64,000 bases of DNA from Pseudomonas crudilactis (GCF_013433315.1 NZ_WXVV01000018.1:95544-159543), one strand, 5' to 3'. Positions 34,995 to 43,625 are shown, numbered from the stretch's first letter. Notes: generated by a model from the sequence alone, not told the origin. A program made the numbers and translations.

Positions 34995-36314
34995 CTAGAG
35001 GCCCACGCTCTGGCGCAAACCGGCCAGTGGCCGGCGCAGCAGGTACAACGCCAGCGGCGCGCGGTCGCCGAAGATTTTCGCTGTGCCACGCAGGCCGATG
35101 CGCGGGGGGGCGTCAGCGAAGTTGGCGTCGAGCCGATAAGCCAGCTGTCCACCCGCGGTGGGCTGCGCCTCGTACGCCGAGCGCTCCAACGTGGCGAGAT
35201 GACGCTTCAATGGGTCGCTGTCGAGAAACAGCGCGACTTCGGCGCCGGACTCAAGGGAGATCGCATCGCCCACCGCCAGTTCGATACGCAGTTCGGCCTG
35301 GTTCGGGTCGGCGATGTCCATCAGGCGCTCACCGGTCTGTACCGGTTTGCCGGTCAAACGCTCGGCGTCGGCGAACACCGCAATGCCGTCGCGCTCGGCG
35401 CGCACTTCGCTGCGCTTGAGCAGCTCGCGGGCGTAGTCACGTTCGGCGCGTTTCTGTTCAACGCGGGCGGCGAGCAAATCGACTTTTGCACTCGATTCGG
35501 CATCGGCGAACGAGCGCTGGGAGTTGGATTTCAGCTCAGCTTCCGCCACACCCAACGCACGCTCGGCAACGTCGGCCTGCGCCTTGAGCGTGGTGCTTTC
35601 GAAACGCACCAGTACATCGCCGGTTTTCACCGTTTGATTGGGTTTGACCAGAAACTCGGCGATCACCCCGTCCAGCGGCGCCGCCACCACGCGCCCGCCC
35701 AGTGGCACCACTTCGGCCGGGGCCAGCACCGATTGACGCACCGGGATCAACAGCCCCAGTAATAGCACCGTGACCAGTGCCACCTGACGTTTACGGGTCC
35801 AGCGCAGCCGCCACGGTTTGCGTGGTTGCAGCGCCAGCCAGGCGTGGCTGTAGGTATCGCCCAATTGCGACAGCAAAACTTGTTCGGAAGGGTTCCACGG
35901 CACATCGCGGGCCAGCCACAAACCGCCAAATACCTGCGCATCGCGATCAACCAGCGGCAACCAGAACACTTGCGTGGCGGACAGGCTGCGCCAGTCAGCC
36001 TGGATCGATTCGCTGAACAACTGCGGCGCAATCACTCGCGCCTGCTTCAGCACATCCTGCTTGAACAACTGCGCCACGGCCTGCTCGACGAACGCCACGA
36101 ACGGCGCATTCGGCTCGACCGCACTGACGCCGGTCACGGCTTGCACCTTGCCGGCGATCAACAACGCGGCATGACGAAAGCCAAACAACGACTGGCCGTC
36201 ATTGACCAGGCTGTAGGCCAGTTGCGCGGCGTCACGGGCCGCGCGGGTCTGGCGTTCCAGGTCAAGAAAGCGCGCGAACACCTGCTCGGCGCCGCCGCTC
36301 ACCGGGGCGTTCAC
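34995..36314 (-). CDS. HlyD-type adaptor with N-terminal GAF-like domain
   Basis: A 439-residue protein. The first about 165 residues look like a GAF-type sensory domain in the cytoplasm (LFGFRHAALLIAG, then VFWLPLVDRDAQVFGGLWLAR). A single membrane segment (VALVTVLLLGLLIPV, about 177-193) leads to a periplasmic HlyD part with lipoyl half VVAAPLDGVIAEFLVKPNQ, a coiled coil (about 245-310) and a barrel domain. A GAF domain on an export adaptor is uncommon and suggests control by a cytoplasmic ligand. Overlaps the upstream adaptor gene by 4 bp and abuts the M50-HlyD gene. Confidence 0.85.
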   Translation of the reverse strand: MNAPVSGGAEQVFARFLDLERQTRAARDAAQLAYSLVNDGQSLFGFRHAALLIAGKVQAVTGVSAVEPNAPFVAFVEQAVAQLFKQDVLKQARVIAPQLFSESIQADWRSLSATQVFWLPLVDRDAQVFGGLWLARDVPWNPSEQVLLSQLGDTYSHAWLALQPRKPWRLRWTRKRQVALVTVLLLGLLIPVRQSVLAPAEVVPLGGRVVAAPLDGVIAEFLVKPNQTVKTGDVLVRFESTTLKAQADVAERALGVAEAELKSNSQRSFADAESSAKVDLLAARVEQKRAERDYARELLKRSEVRAERDGIAVFADAERLTGKPVQTGERLMDIADPNQAELRIELAVGDAISLESGAEVALFLDSDPLKRHLATLERSAYEAQPTAGGQLAYRLDANFADAPPRIGLRGTAKIFGDRAPLALYLLRRPLAGLRQSVGL

Positions 36315-37090
36315 TTAAGCTCCGGGAAACGCGCGGTGCCGCTCATGCCGGCGAGCAGGCCTTTGGCTTCAGGGAGTGTTGCTACGAGCAACAGGGTCTG
36401 ACTGCCCTCATCAATGCGCGCGCCGAGGCGTTTCACCGTAGCATCGATCGGCTGACCGGTTTCATCGGGAACGAAGCTGAACGTCTGGCCGGGCTTGAGT
36501 CTGGCCATCCAGCGCGACGGCACCAGCAAATGAATTTCCAGAGTGCGGTTATCCACCACATCGAGCAGCGGCGCGCCGGCCGACACGCTTTCATAGCGCT
36601 GCACCTTGCGCTCGACCACTTGCCCGTCGAACGGCGCGACCACGCTGCAGCGCTTGACCTGCACTTGATACACCTGGGATTGCGCCTGGGTTTCGCTGAC
36701 CTTGGCCTCGGCCCGCGCCACTTCGAAACGCCCGACAGAGTTGAGTGCAGCCAACTGTTTGTTGTGCGCCAGCTCCTCACCAGCACCACGGCTGGCCGCC
36801 TGCGCGGCATTCAGTTGCGCTTGATAGGCCGAGCAATCGAAACGGGCCAACGTATCACCCTTCTTGAACGACTCGCCCTCGCTGAACGGCAACTCGACAA
36901 TCCGCCCGGAAAGCTCACTGGCCAGCGTCGCCTGATCGCGCGCCCGCAACACCCCCCGCGCCTCACTGCTCGCATTGGCCGCTCCCGACGCCGGATTATC
37001 CAGCAGCGGATCGTCTGGCCCGGGCGTTTGCGCCTGAACTGCACACGTTACTAAGGTCAATCCGACAACCCAACCGCGAAAACGCTGCAT
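36311..37090 (-). CDS. Periplasmic adaptor, HlyD/RND type
   Basis: A 259-residue small adaptor with a cleavable signal peptide (MQRFRGWVVGLTLVTCAVQA). It has a lipoyl half at about 50-85 (LASELSGRIVELPFSEGE), a short helical hairpin and the second half CSVVAPFDGQVVERKVQRY, then a barrel domain. It lacks a membrane anchor, unlike the two adaptors encoded after it. GGGAG lies 8 bp before the ATG. It is the first gene of the adaptor operon (three adaptors and a GNAT protein), which has no pump gene of its own. Confidence 0.88.
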   Translation of the reverse strand: MQRFRGWVVGLTLVTCAVQAQTPGPDDPLLDNPASGAANASSEARGVLRARDQATLASELSGRIVELPFSEGESFKKGDTLARFDCSAYQAQLNAAQAASRGAGEELAHNKQLAALNSVGRFEVARAEAKVSETQAQSQVYQVQVKRCSVVAPFDGQVVERKVQRYESVSAGAPLLDVVDNRTLEIHLLVPSRWMARLKPGQTFSFVPDETGQPIDATVKRLGARIDEGSQTLLLVATLPEAKGLLAGMSGTARFPELK

Positions 37091-37450
37091 AACCGCTACT
37101 CCCTGACGGATGTGCGGAGTCTACGACAGCGGGGGTTAGCGTCAAGCGAAAGGCCATCACTCTTCGGAAATGTAATGTTTCAAAAGAGAAAGCCGCTCTA
37201 TGACCGTTTAAAAGACGTAGGCAAATTCCGGCGTCCTACGCGAGTTGGGGATACTACTGATTGCTCACTGCGAAAACGGCGATAGACAGACTACCTATGC
37301 AAATAGGCGCGAGGCGAATTTACCTCTCTCTGCAACAACCTCTGACACACAAGCCCTTAAATGGCTTGACCGTGGCGGATACCAGCAACCAAAACTGACA
37401 AGCCGGTGCTGGGGCTAAACCAGCGGAGTGAGCGTGCAATTATTTGGTGG

Positions 37451-37480
37451 TTGACCTGCATGACGCGCTCAATCTAGGAT
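37451..37480 (+). promoter_or_regulatory. Candidate sigma70 promoter
   Basis: TTGACC (37451-37456) and TAGGAT (37475-37480) are 18 bp apart, with 5 of 6 and 4 of 6 matches to the consensus. It would start transcription near 37487. The rest of the 486-bp gap (37091-37450) shows no gene, tRNA or mobile element that I can support. Confidence 0.35.
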
Positions 37481-37486
37481 TGCCTT

Positions 37487-37557
37487 ACTCAACCCCGTAC
37501 GTAGCGATTCAGTTCGCTGGCAGTTGGGGTGAAGAAACCGGCCTAGGCCGGTTTTTT
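37487..37557 (+). ncRNA. Candidate small RNA or attenuated leader
   Basis: An intrinsic terminator on the plus strand has no plus-strand gene before it; the adaptor operon diverges to the left. A promoter-like pair just upstream would give an RNA of about 70 nt that has a short internal stem (AGCG/CGCT) and ends in the terminator, 20 bp before the NYN gene. It is either a small RNA or a leader that controls that gene. Confidence 0.35.
37535..37557 (+). terminator. Intrinsic terminator before the NYN gene
   Basis: AAACCGGC and GCCGGTTT form an 8-bp stem with loop CTAG, and the T run is six bases long counting the stem end. This is the clearest rho-independent terminator in the window on this strand. 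Confidence 0.8.
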
Positions 37558-37576
37558 CGTTTCTGAGGAATGATTT

Positions 37577-38266
37577 GTGCGAACTGCTTTCTTTGTCGAT
37601 GGCTACAACTTGTTTTATGGGCTGCTCGCTGGCACCCCCTATAAATGGCTCAATCTCGAAGGTTTGCTGATTCATGTCGCACACATCGAAAACCCGCAGA
37701 ACGCCGTTGTCTCGATTGACTATTTCACCTCCTCAATCAAACCCGAGCTCGCGACATTGGGCCGGATTTCAAAAGAGGCACAAGACACTTATATAAGGGC
37801 ACTGCGCACGACCAATGTCAGGGTGCATTTTGGTCGACATCACCTTGAACAGGCTAAAGCGCCTCGATTCATCGACAAAAACACCAAGGCCTCACGTCAG
37901 GACAAGGTCGACATCTGGAAGCTTGAAGAAAAGGAAACCGACGTTCATATCGCGATCAGCATGTATCGCACTGCCTGCCAGCAGGCAATGTTCGCAACGC
38001 AAGATCGCGTCGAACAACTCGTACTGGTTTCAAGTGACACTGATATCACCCCCGCATTGAGAGCAATACGCGCGGACTTTCCTCACCTAACCATCGGCGT
38101 CATTCTTCCTCACAGGGCAGGTTTGAATCGGCCCACCCCGGGCTCTCTGAAAGATCACTCTCACTGGCTGCGCCGCGTGATCACAGAGGAAGAATTGCTC
38201 ATTAATCAGTTTCCAGGCCGAGTAGCCACGCACAAAAAACCAGCGTTCAAACCGGATTATTGGTAG
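37577..38266 (+). CDS. NYN domain protein (LabA/DUF88-like, PIN-like nuclease fold)
   Basis: A 229-residue protein of the NYN family, a PIN-like fold thought to cut RNA. Conserved acidic positions are visible: FFVDGYNLFYG at 5-15, KETDVHIAI at about 118-126 and SSDTDITPAL at about 155-164, which would form the metal site. The start is a GTG with GAGGA 8 bp upstream. The sequence is less GC-biased than its neighbours, which hints at acquisition. It follows a terminator directly, so its expression may be attenuated. Its 3' end overlaps the convergent efflux gene by 20 bp. Confidence 0.88.
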   Translation: MRTAFFVDGYNLFYGLLAGTPYKWLNLEGLLIHVAHIENPQNAVVSIDYFTSSIKPELATLGRISKEAQDTYIRALRTTNVRVHFGRHHLEQAKAPRFIDKNTKASRQDKVDIWKLEEKETDVHIAISMYRTACQQAMFATQDRVEQLVLVSSDTDITPALRAIRADFPHLTIGVILPHRAGLNRPTPGSLKDHSHWLRRVITEEELLINQFPGRVATHKKPAFKPDYW

Positions 38267-39800
38267 GTACTTCTGCCGGATACACCGACTCCCATCCCCC
38301 GCCCAACGCCTTGTACAAGCCAACCATCGCCAACGAAACACCGGTCGAACTCTCCACCCACTGCTCCTGCGTCGCCAGCAGCGCGCCTTGCACGGTGAGG
38401 ACGTTGATGAAATCGACCACACCTTCGACGTATTGCTGTTGCGCGGTGCGCAGGGCGATCTGGTTCTGGCGGACGGCTTCGGCGAGGCTGTCGCGGCGGC
38501 GCTGGCTGGCGTTGTAGGCAGTCAGTTGATCGTCGATTTCGTGCCATGCGCGCAGTACGGTTTGCTGGTAGGCGACGGCCGCTTCCTGCTGCTGCGCTTC
38601 ACGCAGTTGCAGCACACCGCGCAGGCGTCCGCCGTCGAACAGCGGCAGGCTGAATTGTGGGCCGATGCCGAAGGCCCGCGAGCCCCACGAGCCGAAATCG
38701 CTGAGTTGCATGGCTTGTGAGCCGAGGTTGCCGGACAGGGTGATGCGCGGATAGAAATCGCCCTTGGCCACGCCGATGTTGGCGGTGGCGGCGTGCAGAC
38801 GCGCTTCGGCCTGCCGGATGTCCGGGCGGCGTTCAGCCAGTTGCGACGGCAGGCCGATGGCAACCTGCAGAGGGGACTGCGGCACGGCGGCGTCGGTGGA
38901 TAACTCCTTGGCCAAGGCTTGTGGTGGTTCGCCCATCAACAGGCTGATCGCGTTGATCAACTGCGATTGACGTTGTTCCAGCGCCGGCAAGCGCGACTCA
39001 ATCGCAGCGACTTGCGCAGCGGCTTCAGCGACATCGAGATCAGTCGCCACCCCGTCGGCCAGACGCAGTTGCGAGAGTTTCAGGCTGTGCCGCGCGACGT
39101 CGAGGTTCTGCTCGGTGACGGCGCGGGTGTTCTGCACGCCGCGCAGTTGAATGTAGTTTTGTGCGGTGTCGGCGAGCACCGCCAGCAGCACCCCGCGACG
39201 GTCGTTTTCGGCGACTTCGAGGTTGGCGTCGGCAGCTTCGGTTTCGCGGCGCACGCGGCCCCAGAAATCCAGTTCCCATGAAGCGGAGAAACCGGCGTCC
39301 CACAAGTTGAAGGCGGAATCGCCGTTGTGTCCGGACGGGTCGCTCAGGCCTTTGCCGCTGTTGCGTTCGCGCCCGTAGCTGCCGGTGGCCGCAGTGTTTG
39401 GATAGCGGTCAGCGGTGATGACCTGGCGAGCGGCGCGGCTTTGTTGCAGACGGCTGCTGGCCAGTTGCAGGTCGAGGTTACTGCGCACAGCGCGCTGGGT
39501 CAGCGCTGACAGTTGCGCGTCGTGGAAGACTTCCCACCAGCGTTCGTTCAGGGGCTCGCTGACGGCTTTGCTGGGGGCGGATTTGGCGGGTTTGGCCCAG
39601 TCGGCGATTTGTGTGGCTTCGGGCTTCTGGAAATCAGGGCCTACTGTGCAAGCGGTGAGGCTCACTGCGAGCAAGGTACTCAAACTGATTTGCTGCCACA
39701 GGCCTCTTCGCGAGCAGGCTCGCTCCCACATTTTGGAATGCGTTGCCTTTGTGGGAGCGAGCTTGCTCGCGAAGGCGCCAGTCGATTCAACACGGCTCAT
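38247..39800 (-). CDS. Outer-membrane efflux lipoprotein, NodT family, with REP in its 5' end
   Basis: A 517-residue outer-membrane factor if the ATG at 39800 is used; that ATG overlaps the adaptor stop by 4 bp (ATGA). The lipobox LTA-Cys is then at residue 51, preceded by an unusually long n-region. Residues about 9-32 are coded by a family-B REP hairpin (39707-39773). Other starts are the ATG at 39731, inside the REP loop, and a TTG just before STLLAVSLTAC. After the Cys comes TVGPDFQKPEATQ, then two OEP repeats and the family stretch AERRPDIRQAEARLHAATAN. It is the exit duct for the EmrAB-like pump of the same operon. Confidence 0.88.
   Translation of the reverse strand: MSRVESTGAFASKLAPTKATHSKMWERACSRRGLWQQISLSTLLAVSLTACTVGPDFQKPEATQIADWAKPAKSAPSKAVSEPLNERWWEVFHDAQLSALTQRAVRSNLDLQLASSRLQQSRAARQVITADRYPNTAATGSYGRERNSGKGLSDPSGHNGDSAFNLWDAGFSASWELDFWGRVRRETEAADANLEVAENDRRGVLLAVLADTAQNYIQLRGVQNTRAVTEQNLDVARHSLKLSQLRLADGVATDLDVAEAAAQVAAIESRLPALEQRQSQLINAISLLMGEPPQALAKELSTDAAVPQSPLQVAIGLPSQLAERRPDIRQAEARLHAATANIGVAKGDFYPRITLSGNLGSQAMQLSDFGSWGSRAFGIGPQFSLPLFDGGRLRGVLQLREAQQQEAAVAYQQTVLRAWHEIDDQLTAYNASQRRRDSLAEAVRQNQIALRTAQQQYVEGVVDFINVLTVQGALLATQEQWVESSTGVSLAMVGLYKALGGGWESVYPAEVPTNNPV
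39707..39773. repeat. REP-type inverted repeat, family B, inside a coding region
   Basis: TTCGCGAGCAGGCTCGCTCC and its near-complement flank a loop. Unlike the other copies it lies within the open frame of the outer-membrane factor gene, between its coupled ATG and the hydrophobic core of the signal peptide. Confidence 0.85.
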
Positions 39801-40867
39801 CGCTGAGTCACCTCACGCACCGACGTCGCCGAACTGCGCGTATCGATACTCGCCTCCACCGACATTCCCACGCGCAACCGTTCGGCCAGCGCCTGACCCG
39901 GCTCCAGCATGATTTTCACCGGAATCCGCTGCACCACCTTGGTGAAGTTGCCGGTGGCGTTGTCCGGTTTCACCGCCGCAAAAGTCACACCGGTCGCCGG
40001 GGCAATACTTTCGACGCGACCACTCAACGCCTCGCCGCCGAGGCTGTCGACACGCACCTGCACTTCCTGACCCGGCTGCACGTCAGTCAGTTGCGTCTCC
40101 TGAAAATTCGCCACCACGTAGGCCTGTTTCAGCGGCACCACCGCCAGCAGCTTGCTGCCCGGCGTTACGTAGGCGCCGACGCGCACGGCGCGCTCGCCGA
40201 TCATGCCGTCCTGCGGGGCGGTGATACGCGTGTAGGAGAGTTCAAAACTGGCGATTTCCAGTGCCGCTTGTGCGTGTTTCAGACTGCCTTCGGCGGCGTC
40301 ACGTTGAGCGGTGAGGATATCGACTTGTTTGCGCTCTGCCGCCAGCTTCGCGGTGGCGGTATCGAGATGCGCAGTGGCTTGATCGATGCGAGTGCGCGCC
40401 TGTTGCGCGTTCTGCACCGTGCCGGCACCGACGCCGGCCAAATGGTTGTAGCGATTCAGTTCTTGCTGGGCGAAGGCCATTTCAGCCTTGGCCGAAACCA
40501 CCGAAGCTTGCGCCTGAGCGATCACCGACGTCTGGCGCTCCAGCGTCGCCTTGGCGTTCTGCAACTGCGCTCGCGCCACCAGCGTTTGCGCATCCGCCGC
40601 TTCGGCAGAAGCACGCAAATCGCGATCATCAATCAGCGCTAGCAATTGCCCGGCTTTTACTTGCTGGTTGTCCTCTACCAATACCTCTTTGATGAAACCG
40701 GCCACGCGCGGCACCACCAGGGTGTAGTCGGCGAAGACGAATGCATCGTTGGTATTTTGCTGGGTGCGCTTGCCAAACAAGCCGGGCAGCGCCAGATACA
40801 CCAGCACGCCGACCGCCAGAGCGGCGGCTATGGCCACCGCGAGTTTTTGCTTTGCTTGAGTCGTCAT
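39797..40867 (-). CDS. EmrA-like periplasmic adaptor (HlyD family)
   Basis: A 356-residue adaptor. One N-terminal membrane segment (about 10-30) is followed by TNDAFVFADYTLVVPRVAGFI, the typical EmrA-type lipoyl half with the TDDA-like motif, a long coiled coil (about 85-190), and the second half YTRITAPQDGMIGERAV. The ATG at 40867 has GAAGG 5 bp upstream; the longer frame before it has no such site. It lies between the MFS pump gene (26 bp) and the outer-membrane factor gene (4-bp overlap), making a complete three-part exporter. Confidence 0.9.
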   Translation of the reverse strand: MTTQAKQKLAVAIAAALAVGVLVYLALPGLFGKRTQQNTNDAFVFADYTLVVPRVAGFIKEVLVEDNQQVKAGQLLALIDDRDLRASAEAADAQTLVARAQLQNAKATLERQTSVIAQAQASVVSAKAEMAFAQQELNRYNHLAGVGAGTVQNAQQARTRIDQATAHLDTATAKLAAERKQVDILTAQRDAAEGSLKHAQAALEIASFELSYTRITAPQDGMIGERAVRVGAYVTPGSKLLAVVPLKQAYVVANFQETQLTDVQPGQEVQVRVDSLGGEALSGRVESIAPATGVTFAAVKPDNATGNFTKVVQRIPVKIMLEPGQALAERLRVGMSVEASIDTRSSATSVREVTQR

Positions 40868-40893
40868 AAAACCTTCATTGTTCAGTGCAGCAA

Positions 40894-42432
40894 TCAGGTC
40901 GGCGCGCGCGGCGGATAGATCCGCGTCGGCAGCCAGAAAATCAGCAGGATCAGCGCCACCGCGACGCCGGCCATGCACACGTAAAGATCGGAAGAGGTCA
41001 GCACCACAGCCTGTTCGTGCAGGCGATGGGCAAGGCCCGGATCGCTGCGATCGGCCAGCGGCGAGTTACCGAGGCTGTCGACCAGCATGGTTGAGTGGAA
41101 ATGCAGGCGCGCGGTGGTCAGCGTCTCAATCACCCCGGTAGCGACCACGGCCGCCAAGCCTTTCACCGTGTTGAACCACGCGGAGGCGAACGGCCCGTCC
41201 TGCGGCTGGATGCTGCCGGTGGACAACATCAACAGCGGCAACACCGACATCGGCTGACCGAAGATCTGCAGCCATTGCAGGACGTAGAAATTGTCGCGAA
41301 TCCATTCCGAAGTCAGCAGCGATCCGCCCAGGCAGGACAGCGTCAACATGCTCAAACCCATGCCAAGCACCCAGCGGCAATCGACCCAGCGCAGGTTGCA
41401 CAACGCTGCCACCAATGGCAGCGCAATCAGTTGAGGCAATGCGGCGATCAGCATGATCGGTGCGGTCTGCGCCGGCCGATAACCCTGCACCTGCGCCAGA
41501 TAACTCGACGGAATCAACACCACCGCCTGCAGAACTATCAGCACACCGGCCAGGGTCATCAAGGCGAACGACAGGTTGCGGATACCGAGCATCTGCAGTT
41601 TGAAAAACGGAATCGGCTGCGACCATTCATTGATCAGAAACGCCACCAGCAGCAGCGAGCCGGCACCGAGCAATCCACAGATCAGGCTCGACTCGAACCA
41701 GTCCAGTCGATTGCCCTGCAACAGGCCGATCACCAGCATGCAGATCGCCGGAAACCCCAGCAGCAGGCCTTTCCAGTTGAACGATTTGAGGCGTTCCAGA
41801 CGCAGCGGATCCTGCGGAATACCCCACGCGACCATCGCCATGGCGATCAGACAAGGCACGATGATTTGCCAGAACGTCCACTGCCAGCCGACGTATTCCG
41901 TCCACAAACCGGCCAGCGGCGTGCCGAGGCCGGGGCCGAATGTCGCCGTCAGTGCGTAGCCGGCCAAGCCATAGAGTTTGATATTGGCGGGCAGAAAACG
42001 CAGGGCGACGGTCATCAGCATCGGTGGCAGCGCACCGCCGGCCAGCCCCTGCAAAGTGCGCATCAGCAGCAGACTTTCGTAGGTCGGTGCAAACGGGCAC
42101 AGCACGCCAAGCAAGGTGAACAGGCTGATTGCGCAAAGGGTGAAGCGGCGCAGCGAGAAGGTCACCGAACACCACGGCGCGAAGGCCATGGCCGCGACCG
42201 AGGTGGCGGTGTAGCTGGCGACCAGCCAGGTGCCTTCGTCGTAACCGATGTGCAACCCGCCACGGATGTCGGCCAGGGCCACCTTGGTGACCATCTCGTT
42301 GAGGCCCGACACCAGCACCGCCAGCAGCACGCCGACCAGGCCAATGATGATCCGCGCCCCGAACACCGGTGGCGTGGCCGCCGTCGCCGGGCTGGCCGCA
42401 GCGATGGGCGCTGCCGCCGTCAGGGATGTCAT
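40894..42432 (-). CDS. EmrB-like drug/H+ antiporter (MFS, DHA2 family)
   Basis: A 512-residue transporter with about 14 hydrophobic segments, as expected of DHA2. Seen are YDEGTWLVASYTATSVAAMA in helix 1-2, the region LMRTLQGLAGGALPP in helix 4 (motif B, with the conserved Arg) and GYALTATFGPGLGTPLAG in helix 5 (antiporter motif C). It would export hydrophobic compounds with EmrA and the outer-membrane factor. The substrate is unknown. First gene of its operon; a LysR gene lies upstream on the same strand across a REP. Confidence 0.9.
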   Translation of the reverse strand: MTSLTAAAPIAAASPATAATPPVFGARIIIGLVGVLLAVLVSGLNEMVTKVALADIRGGLHIGYDEGTWLVASYTATSVAAMAFAPWCSVTFSLRRFTLCAISLFTLLGVLCPFAPTYESLLLMRTLQGLAGGALPPMLMTVALRFLPANIKLYGLAGYALTATFGPGLGTPLAGLWTEYVGWQWTFWQIIVPCLIAMAMVAWGIPQDPLRLERLKSFNWKGLLLGFPAICMLVIGLLQGNRLDWFESSLICGLLGAGSLLLVAFLINEWSQPIPFFKLQMLGIRNLSFALMTLAGVLIVLQAVVLIPSSYLAQVQGYRPAQTAPIMLIAALPQLIALPLVAALCNLRWVDCRWVLGMGLSMLTLSCLGGSLLTSEWIRDNFYVLQWLQIFGQPMSVLPLLMLSTGSIQPQDGPFASAWFNTVKGLAAVVATGVIETLTTARLHFHSTMLVDSLGNSPLADRSDPGLAHRLHEQAVVLTSSDLYVCMAGVAVALILLIFWLPTRIYPPRAPT

Positions 42433-42542
42433 GAATACTCACTCCGTAGGGAAAAATACCGGAGCATCTTAGTCGGGCTTGGCAATGACGAAAATTGACT
42501 TATTGGCAGGTTATAAGTGCGCCAGACGCAATCATTAAAGCA

Positions 42543-42619
42543 AAAGATCGCAGCCTTCGGCAGCTCCTACAGGGATATGCATTCCAATGTAGGAGCTGCC
42601 GAAGGCTGCGATCTTTTTG
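42543..42619. repeat. REP-type inverted repeat, family A
   Basis: AGATCGCAGCCTTCGGCAGC and its perfect complement flank a short loop, same arms as at 516-588. It lies 3 bp downstream of the LysR stop and may end that transcript. The gap 42433-42542 holds the likely promoter of the efflux operon. Confidence 0.8.
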
Positions 42620-42622
42620 ATC

Positions 42623-43540
42623 TTAGGGTTGTGCAGCCAGCCAGGTTTCGTCGCAACAGGCCTTGAGGGTTTCGCGCAGCCAGCGATGCGCCGGATCCTT
42701 GTCGAAGCGCGGGTGCCAGGCCTGGGTCAGCATCAGCGTCGGCAACGGGATTGGCAGGTCGAATGAGCGCAGTTTCAGACCCAGTCGGCGCACACTGAGC
42801 AGCGCTTCCTTGGGCACTGGCAGGATCAGGTCGGAATCGGGCAGCGCAAACATCGCCGCATGGAAACTCGGCGCGATCACCGCCACGCGCCGCTCCAGGC
42901 CTAGCGCATTCAGCGCCGTATCGATCGGGCCGCGCGCGATGCCGCGTCGCGACATGCTGATATGGGAAAACCCGGCGTAGCGCTCGGCGGTGATTTCACC
43001 GTCGAGCAATGGATGATCTTCGCGCACCAGTCCCACGAAGTGCGTTGAGAACAGGTTCTGCACTTTGACCTCAGGGGTGACCGGCCGAGTGTTGCTGACA
43101 CTCAGATCGATGCGCCCCTCGCGCAGCGCTTCATCATCGCCATCGCCTTCCGGAACGAAGCGCAACTCGCAGTGCGGCGCCAGTTGATCGAGGGTGTCGA
43201 ACAGCTTGCCGCCGTAGACACCGATGAAGAAGTCATTGGCGCGGATGCTGAAGCGCCGGCGCAGTGTGCCCAGTACCACGGTGTCAGCGGAGCGGAACAG
43301 CAGCGCGGCCTGCTCGACCACATCGCGAACTTGCTCGCGCAACTCCAGCGCCTTGGGCGTTGGCACCAGGCCTCGGCCGGCGCGCACCAGAATCGGATCA
43401 CCAATGGCTTCGCGGATCCGCGTCAGGGTGCGGCTCATGGCGGCCGGACTGAGGTTCATCCGCCGTGCAGCGCCGACCACACTGCCCTCGTCGAGCAAGG
43501 CGTCGAGGGCGACCAGAAGGTTCATGTCCGGGAGTTGCAT
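42623..43540 (-). CDS. LysR family transcriptional regulator
   Basis: A 305-residue regulator. The N-terminal winged helix (about 5-64) is visible in MNLLVALDALLDEGSVVGAARRMNLSPAAMSRTLTRIREAIGD-like sequence (shown in parts: SVVGAARRMNLSPAAMSRTL). The effector-binding domain follows (about 88-300). The ATG at 43540 with AAGAG 8 bp upstream is chosen; a GTG at 43549 is possible. It may control the EmrAB-like operon next to it, but both read the same way, not divergently as in the classic layout. Confidence 0.9.
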   Translation of the reverse strand: MQLPDMNLLVALDALLDEGSVVGAARRMNLSPAAMSRTLTRIREAIGDPILVRAGRGLVPTPKALELREQVRDVVEQAALLFRSADTVVLGTLRRRFSIRANDFFIGVYGGKLFDTLDQLAPHCELRFVPEGDGDDEALREGRIDLSVSNTRPVTPEVKVQNLFSTHFVGLVREDHPLLDGEITAERYAGFSHISMSRRGIARGPIDTALNALGLERRVAVIAPSFHAAMFALPDSDLILPVPKEALLSVRRLGLKLRSFDLPIPLPTLMLTQAWHPRFDKDPAHRWLRETLKACCDETWLAAQP

Positions 43541-43625
43541 GCTGAGCACTCTTGGCCGATCAGGATTGATCTGGGCGCAATGCTAGCAAACATCTTTCAG
43601 AGTAGGCGTTGATCCTACTGACGCT

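Noticed and set aside
37091..37450. tRNA or other known structured RNA in the gap
   Set aside because: No cloverleaf arms or T-loop consensus found on either strand. Only the 3' part has a promoter/terminator pair worth listing.
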